Shown here: positions 53,057 through 63,122 of the stretch, piece by piece
Layout of the letters: each line of letters opens with the position of its first letter
Position numbering within the stretch: position 1 is the first letter of the stretch
Assembly (NCBI GenBank): GCA_030278955.1
Contig: JAOANR010000009.1
Span: 42,194,176 to 42,258,175, forward strand
Source: Hygrophila difformis
Taxonomy: Eukaryota > Streptophyta > Magnoliopsida > Lamiales > Acanthaceae
Length of the DNA stretch: 64,000 nt
Direction: 5' to 3'
Program-made: the position numbers and the translations under genes
Notes under the pieces: model-generated
Databases searched by the model: none
The model's input: the letters and a program-made list of their open reading frames with translations, nothing else
Told to the model about the DNA's origin: nothing

Positions 53057-53480
53057 GCTTCAATTGGATTATGCGGAAGAATCGGGATCTAATGTAACCT
53101 ACGAAAGAACCCCTGATGTTCCAATGAGAGAGAGTACAGACTTCAACACGAACAGGTATCCAGAGGAGATGATCAATCCTAGACGTAACCCAGTATAGAA
53201 CCCGAGTAGGGCACCAGATTCCTCACCCTGGGCCAAGACGGTGCTCCAACCATTAAATCCATATGGTATAACATTGAACCTCGACATTATCGATTTCTGA
53301 AACATCGAGGAGCTGATCGACGAATGGGTAGCTTCAATGAAAATTGCAGCAACCACCCTGGACCTCGACAAAGAGAACTTTGTCAGATTGATAGAACTGA
53401 GCCTCGAAGGATCTGCAAAGCTTGGCTGGAAAAATTCCACGGCAGCGCTGAAGGAACAAATCCTTGAATTGTTGCGTTGT
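53057..53480 (+). pseudogene. gag/coat-like fragment, continuation of the frame at 45453
   Basis: After element B is removed the frame continues here without loss. In-frame stops at 53196 and 53298 break it. Visible features are a Pro/Asn-rich stretch with NPYGITLNLDIIDF and then a helical segment with IEELIDEWVASM and FVRLIELSLEGSAKLGW, which looks like the capsid region of reverse-transcribing elements (an F..L..SLEG.A..W pattern). With the PBS and the ATGA overlap it suggests an endogenous Caulimoviridae-like copy, but no movement protein, protease or RT is present to prove it. It ends near 53480 against the PIF ORF1 region. Confidence 0.45.
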
Positions 53481-53518
53481 GTTCATCCAACTTTGCAAAC
53501 TCAGCCCCATATGCATCA

Positions 53519-54242
53519 TCATTTTTTCTTTTGAACTTTTCTTTTCACCCCCATTGGTCGCTCATGAGTAGATCCACCAGTTTCATCAGCTAAAGGAAAT
53601 GATGTGACATCAACATTATCATAAGATAAGTTAATATTAAATGATGAAGTTCTAGGAGAGTCGGATGTAGCATTTTCCGATGATGATGATACATGGATGG
53701 AGATATTTTTCCGAGCAATTTTATGTGGATTCCTTAGTTCATTATGATCATAAAATTTTTCTAAATTTCTCATTATCTCAAAAACAAGATCAAAATGAAA
53801 TCCTTTTTTTGACCCTGCTGGATTCCTTTTGAATATGTCTCTAGCCATCGTTAACTGCATAAAATATTCAAGAATTAAATATATTTGTACACATAAAACA
53901 CATATACTATAAAGAACAAGTAGAATATTAATACTTACGATATCGATTTCTGATGTTCCACTCACTTTCAGATCTTCAGCATTTTTAATACAACTCAGAA
54001 ATAACTTACACTGAGTTCGGATCAACGAAAATTCGACCCTCCAATGATTTTAAAGTGCGATAGTGGGGAACCTTCGGTGCTACATCCTTGTTATGTTGCT
54101 CATTGAATGCCTCAATAATTCGATTCCAAAAAGTTTCCTTGGACTGGCCTCTGCATGTGATCGAATCTTGAGTGAAATTGGAATATATAATGCATAATAA
54201 CTTATCTTCTTCATCAGTAAATGCAATTGTTCTTCTAGACAT
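53519..54242 (-). pseudogene. PIF/Harbinger ORF1 (Myb/SANT-like DNA-binding protein)
   Basis: Minus strand. It begins MSRRTIAFTDEEDKLL, a Trp-cluster (SANT/Myb-like) motif as in plant PIF ORF1 proteins, with FWNRIIEAFNEQ and LKSLEGR following. A single-base frame change near 54035 leads into CKLFLSCIKNAEDLKVSGTSEIDI. A plausible intron follows (5' GTAAGT at 53938-53933, 3' ATGCAG at 53855), 84 bp, giving a second exon from 53854 with IFKRNPAGSKKGFHFDLVFEIMRN and a basic C-terminus (RPMGVKRKVQKKK). ORF1 helps the transposase act on its ends. It lies head-to-head with the transposase gene, as in autonomous PIF elements. Confidence 0.75.
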
Positions 54243-54789
54243 GATTCAAAAATTAAACAAGTGAAAGAGCACAGACAAAAATATAAAATAGAAAGAGTTT
54301 GAAGTTTGATTTGGGAACATTTGGTTAATAATTTATAGACAAATGAATGATGCACAAAACCCAAGTCCGGATTGGGTTGCACACAAACCAAGTATGGGAT
54401 TTGATCCCGTGACCAATCCAAGCAATCCATTGAAAGTTCTTTCTTCAAGACCATTGGATGAAAGATTCTTTGTCCAAGAAAGTGGACCATGAATTCATTA
54501 CTTGTGTCTTATTCCAACTTTATGATGCACAAAAACCGATTCGGGATTGGATTGCACACAAACCAAGGGATCATTGACCAATTCAAGCCATCCATTTAGA
54601 TTTCATCATTCACACAACCATAGGATGAGATAAGCATATCCGTATCTTCTTCATCATATATTCTATAAAATGATATGGGGTTTACACAAAAAATCATCCA
54701 AAAATTTATGTTAAACACTTTTATTATAATATGAATTTCTTTAGTGTTGGTGGTGTTTCATTCACAGTTCATCTTCTTCATCTGATAGA
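54243..54789. other. region between the two PIF genes
   Basis: No coding frame. It holds two similar segments around GATGCACAAAA...CCGATT and ACACAAACCAAG (54350-54400 and 54520-54575), an imperfect direct repeat of unknown role, possibly part of the divergent promoter. Confidence 0.45.
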
Positions 54790-56040
54790 GGTGAAGAGCA
54801 GCAATTCCGATTTATGAATTCGATTGGTGCAAATGAAGCAATAATGGAATCATCAATTCAAAGAATTAATCTTTTCCGGCGTTGCTTCGACATGCCTCAA
54901 CCAGTTCACGGTGGCTCTGTTCCAGGTCATGTAGTTGTTAATCGTAATCGTGAGGAAGCAGATTTGAGATTATTTAATGATTAATTTTCAACTAATCCAA
55001 TATATGATGAACAAATATTTCGACGAAGATTTCGATTATCTCGAATTTTGTTTCTTAGAATAGTTGATGAGTGAAAGATCATGATATATATTTCACACAA
55101 AGATGGGATGGTCTTGGGAGGCTTGGCTTGTCTACCAATCAGAAAGCAACTGCAGTTTTCCGGGTGCTAGCATATGGTACACCGACAGATTACAATGACG
55201 AATACATAAAGATAGGTGAATAAAAAACTATTGAATGTGTTAAAAGATTTGGTCATGTAGTTGTTGAGATATTTTCAGAACACTACCTCAGAGCCCCCAA
55301 TGCAACTGGTATTGAACGATTGCTTCATATTGGTGAAAGCCGTAGTTTTCCTGATATGTTCGGTAGTTTGGATTGTATGCATTGGGAGTGGAAAAAATTG
55401 TCCAACTGCTTTGGCAGAGAAATATGCAGGTCGCAGTAGAAAACCATTTATAATTCTTGAAGTTGTGGTGGATTATGAACTTTAGATTTGGCATGTGTAT
55501 TTGGTATACCGGGAACGAATAACGATATTAATGTTTTAAACTCATCGACATTGTTTAGAGATCTTACTTTGGGTGTTGCACCTCCTGCACAGTATAACAT
55601 TCAAGGAAAACAAAATGAAATTTGTTATTATTTAGCCGATGGTATTTATCCTAAATGGGCTACTCGTGTGCAAACTATTAGTAACCCGCGTGGCCCGAAA
55701 AAAATTATTTGCACAAAGGCAAGATTCTTGCAGGAAAGATGTAGAGTGTGCATTTGGAGTTCTACAATCATGTTGGGCGATCGTGAAAGGAGCAAGTCGT
55801 TATTAGCATAAAAATATTTTGCATGATATAATGTATGTGTGCATTATCATGCATAATATGATGATAGAAGAAGAACGTGATCTTAGCACGCCAATAAGAG
55901 GGTATCAAGAAGCACCGCTCCCACCCGTTGAAAGGGCAACAAATCAAGATGAATATCAGCAATTTCTCGAGCGATACACTCGAATCAGAAGCAGGGATGC
56001 ACATTACGAACTACATGATGCTTTGATTGAGGATATATAG
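54790..56040 (+). pseudogene. PIF/Harbinger transposase (DDE_Tnp_4 type), broken
   Basis: Plus strand with several stops (for example in NREEADLRLFND at about 54985) and frame changes. Recognisable in order: FRRRFRLSR (about 55018), RLGLSTNQKATAVFRVLAYGTPTD (about 55117), APNATGIERLLHIGE (about 55294), GSLDCMHWEWKNCP with the first catalytic Asp (about 55363), FGIPGTNNDINVLNSS with the second Asp (about 55500), YYLADGIYPKWATRV, and DVECAFGVLQSCW with the catalytic Glu (about 55745). The final frame has IMHNMMIEEERD (about 55848). The enzyme cuts and pastes the element at 3-bp targets. It is inactive as it stands. Confidence 0.88.
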
Positions 56041-56371
56041 GAATAATACAGTAACTTTGATGATTAATTATATTGTATCATTGTATTTACGTAATTAATG
56101 TTATGTGTTTTATCTATATTATATGATAAGTATTGTTTCATAATATTACGAATTTCTTTTATTAAAATTATTTTTCTCATTAATTTATGTTCTCAAATAA
56201 TTAAAAAGTATTAAATAAATTATAAGAATAATAATATAAAAATAATAATTTTGAATATTTTTGTGAAGTAGAATATAGAAAAATTATAAAATGTTGGGTG
56301 TTATTTGTAAATATGAAAAGTAATATAAAATAATATATGAAATGGAATATGTGGGGAATATTCTTTGACCT
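56041..56371. other. 3' flank of the PIF transposase
   Basis: Very AT-rich, no gene. It ends at the candidate right terminal repeat. Confidence 0.5.
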
Positions 56372-56402
56372 TGCAAAAGTGGAGGGTTGGGTTGGAGATG
56401 CA

Positions 56403-56690
56403 GTTTTTTTTTCTTTGATGACAGGCCTGAAAAGGCTGGCGAAGAAATGAAAAAAATAAAAAGCGAAAAACAACTCAATAACGAAACAAATTAACGACGA
56501 CAAAAAAGCAGTCCAAAGGCATCAACAACAATCTTCGTCGCACAATCATCTGGTGGGAACGCCCACGTCGTAAAGAACTCCTCCTCCAACACAGCCTTCT
56601 TTCCCATCCCATCCGCCACTTGGTTGCCTTCCGTGAAGACATGCTTGAGCGACCCTCCCAACGCACTTGGTTGCCTTCTTAATGTAGTAG
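56403..56690 (-). mobile_element. 5'-truncated LINE fragment
   Basis: The minus strand encodes HVFTEGNQVADGMGKKA followed by FFTTWAFPPDDCATKIVVDAFGLLF, the C-terminal end of a LINE RNase H domain, then a short 3' UTR and an A-rich tail (the T-run at 56404-56412). It is inserted at the edge of the PIF right end. No target duplication was recognised. Confidence 0.72.
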
Positions 56691-56762
56691 TTCTGCAAAA
56701 AAAATAGAGATTTGTATTGTAGCTCCTGCAAAAATAGAGGGTGCGGTTGGAGATGGCCTTAG
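56691..56762. repeat. second PIF/MITE-like terminal sequence
   Basis: The complement of 56735-56760 reads GGCCATCTCCAACCGCACC, the same motif as the ends at 44217 and 56402. It may be the true right end of the PIF element (displaced by the LINE insertion) or the end of a separate MITE. Confidence 0.45.
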
Positions 56763-59111
56763 GAAAAGTTTTATGTTTCTTTAACGTAAATAATGACTAT
56801 AAAATTATACGGAGATGGTAATAAAATGTAAAATAAATCAAAACTTCCAATTAAAACGTAAGATAACCCGTGATATAAATAAAATTTTCCTTTTAAGGAT
56901 TGAAATAAAAATTTATTATGGTAAAATGATGAATATATACTAGAATGCGGACTAGGTTCAAACATCAACCTTCATCTGTTACTGCCCATAGAATAACCTT
57001 ACCATCTTTCTAACCAGGTCCGTAATTAATTTATTTTGAGCGACCATTGAGGAATGTAATTATTTTATTTCTTTATTCTCGATAAATACAAATTTATTAC
57101 TAGAGTAAATAAGGGTGGAAATTGAAACGCCAACCCCATCTTATACCCCCCAACAGAAAAGATTATTAATAATTTATTATTTTTCGGATGCTATAAGTAC
57201 GGGATAAGTACGGGTATAAGGTTCAAACGAATTCGTAAATCCGCATCTTTCTTTCTTTTACAATATTCCTCAAGTACAAAGCTTGAATGTAGTCATTCCC
57301 TCCATTACATTCAAAGCATTAATACAAGAAATATGATATGCGTATCAATCTAAATGGTACACACGGACCCTCATGGTTGATGAAATTTGATAACCATGAA
57401 AATTTTTCGATGCCTTCAAAGGAATCTCCCACAATCCAGATTTCATTAGGTTTGTGAAACTAGACTATTATTTATATTATTTTTCTATACATTATTATGT
57501 CATTTAATAAATTTTTTCATGTTTTTATAAATTCATTTTAAAATATTTGTTCCTATTTGTAGCTTAAATAAATATTATTTTCATTTATTTTGAGGTGATG
57601 TGAGGTTTTTTATTTATGAATGAGAAGATATGATTCAATGATAATGATATAGTTAATGACTAGTTATTTATAATATATGCAGGACAATTTTTGTGATTTT
57701 CTTTAAATTGTTTGCACTTGAAAGTTTTCTTTTCTAAGTATTGAACTTCCTTCGCTCTCCATCTTCAAGCTTTTGATTAAGAATCAAATCTATAATTTAT
57801 TTCTTTGTAAAATATAATAAATAATATAGTACATAGATTCTTTTTTTCCACACATGGAATAACATACATATAGAAACATAAAATAAACTTTTAGAAATGA
57901 GTTTACAAAATACAATAAGTATTCTTGTAAATTCAATTCTAATGCAAGCAAACTAAAGTTCATAAAAATGCTCCATAAAATAGTACTCCATACATTCCTT
58001 TTTCCTTTTATTGCACACATTTTTTTTTTAAAATTTTTATATAATTATTTATAGATTAGATTCGAAACAAAGATCTTGAGGATGGACAACGAAGGAAGCT
58101 CAAATATAATGAAAGAGAAAATAAATAAAAGTGACATTCATTTGAAGAAATTATTCAATTTTTGTCTAGTCATTTTGATAACAGAATATATTTTCATTAA
58201 TATTAACAGTTATTATATTCATATGCAAACTTTGATTTTATTTTTTTTTCTTTTGGTTGGTTGTCCTGAGGAAATTGAAGAGTTGCCCATACAATATTAA
58301 ATTCAAATGCCAACTGCGGAAACGACTTATTGATTTCCAAGCAGTAAAGTGCAAAGTATATTATGAGCCATATAGTCAAGCCCGATGAATCAATAAAGAC
58401 ACAAGATACCTTGATAATTGGATATGAAATCCCTCATTGAAGCCTATTATCGCTTAGAAAGCACTCTTTTAATTGAGATGTTTCCTTTGTATTTTTTTTA
58501 ATTTTATTTTTACTTAAGAACATTGTATCATATATCTTTTGGTGTACAGATGATAATTAGAATTGTGAACACCAACTATGTTGATTGTTTGTCATTATGC
58601 GATTAATTATGTTTAGTTAATGTTGCATATTTAGTTTATTAATAGTATTTTATAATTTACAAATGTTTTGACTTATCCTTATGTATCAAATTTATAGTAA
58701 CATTATCAATTACAAAAAGACGACATTTGAACCATTCTATGCTACATGTATCTTTTAATATATAGAAATATAATATCGTATTTAGAACACGTTATAGCTC
58801 GCCTCTGTCTCATAAATATCATTCACTTAGTATTTCAAAGTTGTTTTGTTTTACAAGGATTCTAATTTCAATAGCCAAAGGCCAAGCATTTGTTTTTTTC
58901 ATGAAAAAAATCGAGAACTTTTCCATTAAAAATTATTTACACACTAAGCTTATAAAGTAATTTGTGCTGGAAGCATGGTTGCATGTCAAATAGCATCATC
59001 CCTTGAAATAAAGATCTAAACTGATAATTGTAACAACTTAATGTAAAACCCAAACATGAAATATTCTTAATATACTTAACCAAACACCAATACACATGCA
59101 TTTATTGAATG
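56763..59111. other. AT-rich intergenic DNA, no gene seen
   Basis: About 2.3 kb with no supported coding region. I found no clear transposon ends. Confidence 0.45.
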
Positions 59112-59470
59112 GAACTACAAGAAATTTGATGATTACCGACCGCAATTACCGACCAACAAAGGACGGGTCGGCTTTACTGACTGCAACACCGACCCCATAA
59201 GGTGGTCGATGATTTTTAGTCGTTATTGGGGCCCAGATTCTTTTGGCAACCACAATACCAACTACCATTAGTTCGGGCGGTATCATTAACCGCATTACCG
59301 ACCGCTCCTGTGGTTGAGAACCTAGGTATTAAATCGTCTACAAATCGCGAAACAGAACAGACCAGAATTGTCAATTTTACTCCCTCACCTTGCGAAACCG
59401 ACGACTTTTGACCTCGACCACCGGCCCAACCCCGACCGAGTTGTTGGAGATGTGGGACGTTGGGATCATA
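59112..59470 (+). mobile_element. CACTA-like transposon end, cut by element C
   Basis: AACTACAAGAAAT at 59113 is one base from the CACTACAAGAAA start of plant CACTA elements. It is followed by tandem ACCGACC words (59133-59460) such as ACCGACCGCAATTACC, which are typical subterminal repeats of such elements. Element C begins at 59471, so only this end is visible. Confidence 0.5.
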
Positions 59471-61401
59471 TGTAACACCCCGGATTTGATAACCCAGGCC
59501 GGGATGTCACCGCCACACCTTTCCAAGCAAGACGCGAACCATTTCGGGCTCACTTGAGAAGATGCTACGGCTAAGTTGTATCAATATTTAAAAATATTAA
59601 AAACCAATCAAAGAGTGCCCGAACTTAAATCAGAGTAAAGTCTAATATGCATCATTTAAAATAGTGCGGAAGCTAAAATAGGGCCAAAACATGCGGCCAA
59701 AACAAGACCAGAGTCTCAGTGCATAATTTAAATAAATAAAAAATGCGACAAGTCTTCATAAGAATAATCCCATCCCATCGTGCAAATGCTCACCCTGTGA
59801 AATCTGAGGAAAATAGAAACAACAACTTATCAGTACAAAAGGTACTGCGTAAGTTAATATATAGCACAACGAATTTTAAAGATTTTGGAAGAATATATAA
59901 AAACAAATGGGATTTTTAATTAAAAAGGAAGGACAATTAGAAATAATTTTTCCGAAGCCTCTTACGCTTTGCCACACAAATAAATTACCATTGTTCATTT
60001 TAATCGAGAATAACCATTCATGGGGAATCAAACCCGCAAGAGCTCAAACACATTATTTTACCATTGTTTGTTTTGATCGAGGACATCCAAAGTACCCGCT
60101 TGGGCGCTTATGTCCACAAGCCGTCGGTATCAATGATCCTGGGCCGAAGCCTTTTCAGATCAACATCCGCTTGGGCGCTTATGTCCACAAGCCGGCAATA
60201 ATAACGATTCTAGGCTCATGCCCTTTCGAATCAACCCACCTCTGGGACTCGTACCCACGAGGGATGTGAAAGCAGTGACCCTATACAGACCACTCCGGAG
60301 CCCTAGATAACCCATACGGATACATCTAGGAATATAGACTCTTACAATCACAAAAACCGAAATCGCCCAACAATAGAAACTGTACAACCGAAAACCCTCT
60401 TTGGCAGATTTACCAACGGAAAGACTTTGGACTAGAACTCGATGGAAACTCAACCAAAACCTCTAAAAAATGACGTGCACAATATTAACTTACCTGGGAT
60501 GAGTTAGGAATCAAAAACCTCCTTGGTAGAATCCTGAAAATCGTCCAACTTGGCCCCAACAATCAACACTTCTACCGAATGCACCTATTATGGAGTTGTC
60601 GGTGGAAATTCTCAATTCTAGGACAAGAGACTCGAATCTAGGACCAAGAGAAATAAATAGAATTCTTACATAACCTTAGAAGAATGGATTGGATCACTTG
60701 AACACGTCCAAACTCTCTGCCAAGTGAAGCACAACTCAAGAACTCACCAACACTCACTATGAAACTGCTTAAGTGCAAATGAGTGGAATGGAGGCATGAC
60801 TAGGGGTATTTATAGGGGTGGGGAGTGTGTCCATGACTGCCATAGGAAGCTAGGGAGGTGAGGGGACGAATTACAACTTGTAACACCCGAATTAACTCCC
60901 TCAAACCTCATCCAAAACCTCCCCCACACTCCACTTGGCCTCCAAGGAATCCCATGACTCTTGTACCCACTATAAGCTGATTATTGGGGACTTAAATGCA
61001 CCCAATAATCATTGCCAAGCCTCCCACAACATCCCTCAACATCTGGGAATTGAATTCCCAACGTTTAGAAACTTCCCAAGCCAAAATAAATGCAAAAACC
61101 GAGCATAACACTCGAACTGCCGAGCTGCTGCTGGTGGCGCGCCCCGCGCGGGCACCGCGCGCCCACCAGCTAACGTTTCCTCTTTTTTTATATATAAATA
61201 TATTAGGATTTTTCTTCTAAAAATCATAATATATGAATTATCCGAGATCGTTGGGATAATTCGATAAATCTATCCCGAGTCGCGACTGTATGAAATATTT
61301 AATTCCGCTCTCTCGTAATTATTTCAATTTTTTTAATAAATAAATCCAGTCCTTTAAATTTTTGGATTTAAATATTCGACGTCGATTTCTCGGGTATTAC
61401 A
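59471..61401 (-). repeat. 3' LTR of element C
   Basis: 1931 bp, TGTAACACCCCGG to GGGTATTACA. It contains a diverged stem-loop array at about 60018-60270. Confidence 0.93.
60018..60270 (-). repeat. diverged stem-loop array in the LTR of element C
   Basis: Units such as TTGGGCGCTTATGTCCACAA (twice, about 60099 and 60170) and CCTCTGGG...CCCACGAGG (about 60238), plus one GGGAATCAAACCC unit (60019), keep the plan arm-GGG-loop-CCC-arm with new loops and arms. The right LTR has the same set near 63673-63920. Confidence 0.75.
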
Positions 61402-61600
61402 GTCTACCTTCCTTAGAAATCAACTTCGTCCTCGAAGTTGGGTCGCACTCGGACTGATAGTAATGCATGTAATAATTGACACGCATAAAATATTTGAGGT
61501 TTTGAAAATTAAATTCTTACCTCTGCGCGTGACGACTCTTTGCGGGATGGGGTATCACATCCTCCCCCCCTTAGGACTGCAGTTATGTCCCCATAACTGC
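61402..61600 (-). other. PPT and 3' internal region of element C
   Basis: Contains the complement of AACTTCGAGGACGAAGTT (61420-61437) next to the PPT. Noncoding. Confidence 0.75.
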
Positions 61601-62230
61601 TCACGAGTCGCATTGGAAAAGGTTGGGATACTTCTGCTTCATATCCGATTCCAACTCCCACGTCACTTCTTCTGTACCATGATTGGACCATAGCACCTTT
61701 ACCATTCTCACGGTCTTATTTCTTGTGACCCTTTCTTTGACGTCAAGTATCTCGATCGGATACCCCTCATACGTCAAATCATCGTCCAGCTCAATCACAT
61801 CAGTTCGCAAGACGTGAGTTGGATCGTGTACATATTTCTTTAACTGAGAAATATGAAACACGTTGTGCACTCGTGATAATTCCGGTGGAAGAGCCAATCG
61901 GTAGGCCAAGGTACCTACACTGTCTAAAATCTCGTATAGACCGATGTAGCGAGGACTCAGCTTCCCTCGTTTGCCAAATCGCATCACCCCCTTCATCGGT
62001 GACACCTTTAGCATGACCTTGTCTCCCACTTGGAATTCCAACTCTTGTCGTCTTGTATCGGCATAACCCTTTTGCCTATCTTGTGCAGCTTCCATCTTTT
62101 GTTGCACTACCTTAATTAGTCGGCTCATGTCCTCAATGAGCTGAAGTCCTACAACCACAGAACTATCATCCTTAACCCAACATAACGGAGACACTTGCGT
62201 CCGTAGATAGCTTCGAACGGCACCTTGGAT
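61601..62230 (-). pseudogene. chromovirus integrase C-terminal part with chromodomain
   Basis: Minus strand. The frame 62194-61601 (197 codons) has no true start; it continues from a lost integrase. QDRQKGYADTRRQELEFQVGDKVMLKVSP and KLSPRYIGLYEILDSVGTLAYRLALPPELSRVHNVFHISQLKKYV are the integrase C-terminal (GPF/Y) region. The end, EGYPIEILDVKERVTRNKTVRMVKVLWSNHGTEEVTWELE, is a chromodomain, the mark of chromoviruses of the Tekay/Del type. This domain directs integration to marked chromatin. The upstream frame is lost at a deletion joint near 62230-62260. It shows which lineage probably supplied the enzymes used by elements A and B. Confidence 0.88.
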
Positions 62231-62260
62231 TCCGGCTCTATTCTAGGTACCCGATCAATC

Positions 62261-62776
62261 TTAAATTAGACTTCTCGCTCTGGCGGCATTACGTCGGGAC
62301 ATCCATTTACGACTGGGATTATGTCGTTTTTTTTCCTCGTCTTTGAGGTTATGCACATAGCATACATATAAGTGATAGCCTTTTTGTATGAGATTGCAGA
62401 ACCTCAAGGCATTCACCACCTTAGTGCTTTTCTTTGGAGGCTGCATGTAATACACCACCTTCTTCCCTCGACTCTTGGCTAAGGGAATCTTCTGCTTCTG
62501 ACACTCAATAACGGCTTTGTATTGAGTCATAAAATCCATGCCTAAGATGACGTCGGAATCTCTAAGATCAAACTCGACTAGATTCACGAAGAATTCTAGG
62601 TTCTTGATTACTATCGGGATTCCATCGTATCGTTTCGAACACGATATCACCTTACCCGATGGTAATTGAATTCCTAAGTTAGGCGCTGGAAGATCTAAGG
62701 CAGATATAATCCTCGTGGAAATTAAAGAGCAACCTGCGCCCGAATTGAACAAAACTCTAACAGGTATGCTAAGCAC
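62261..62776 (-). pseudogene. chromovirus retropepsin, catalytic Asp lost
   Basis: Minus strand frame of 171 codons. VRVLFNSGAGCSLIS is the retropepsin active-site region, with Asn in place of the catalytic Asp (D-S/T-G-A). LRDSDVILGMDFMTQYKAVIECQKQKI is the conserved second half of the protease. The frame then reads into unrelated sequence at the deletion joint. The enzyme cannot be active. Confidence 0.85.
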
Positions 62777-63122
62777 ATGTGATCAAGATCTAAGACCAAG
62801 GATAAATTAGCCTCAAGCTATCGCTCCTAAGTCAAGGTCAAGCCGAATAAGAATGTTATCTAACACAGACAACGAACATTTTAAATAATGCATGTATGCA
62901 AATGCATCCCCCCCGAAAATAATAGTAACAATTTGAGACTTGTCGAATTTTTTTGAGATATATTTTTTCATGGGTTTTAAAATAAAAATATCTCTCCATG
63001 GAAATAATAGTTGAAAATGCTTAAAAATAATATTTAATATTTGGGCCTCTATATTGGGCCGAAAAATAAGAGTATATATAAAAATTTTTTTTAAAAAAAA
63101 ATTCCGGGCTGTGATACCACTT
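62777..63122 (-). other. 5' leader of element C
   Basis: Noncoding, with the PBS complement (one mismatch) at its right end. Gag is missing, so a deletion joint lies between this leader and the protease. Confidence 0.7.

Larger units (their letters stand above)
44217..56402. mobile_element. decayed PIF/Harbinger transposon with nested insertions
   Basis: The left end (44217-44250) reads GATCATCTCCAACGCACC and the right end, reverse-complemented from 56372-56402, reads GCATCTCCAACCCAACC; both continue into a TTGCAAAA-like stretch. Between them lie two PIF/Harbinger genes: a Myb/SANT-like ORF1 on the minus strand (53519-54242) and a DDE transposase on the plus strand (54790-56040). The pararetrovirus-like fragment and gypsy element B lie between the left end and ORF1. 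No TTA/TAA duplication could be matched, so the outer limits are tentative. Confidence 0.5.

Noticed and set aside
53337..53534. Independent 65-codon gene
   Set aside because: It is part of the broken gag/coat-like frame that continues from 45453 and has no start of its own.
44217..56762. TAA/TTA target duplication for the PIF element
   Set aside because: TAA precedes the left end but TTA follows the far right end on the same strand, so they are not a direct repeat.
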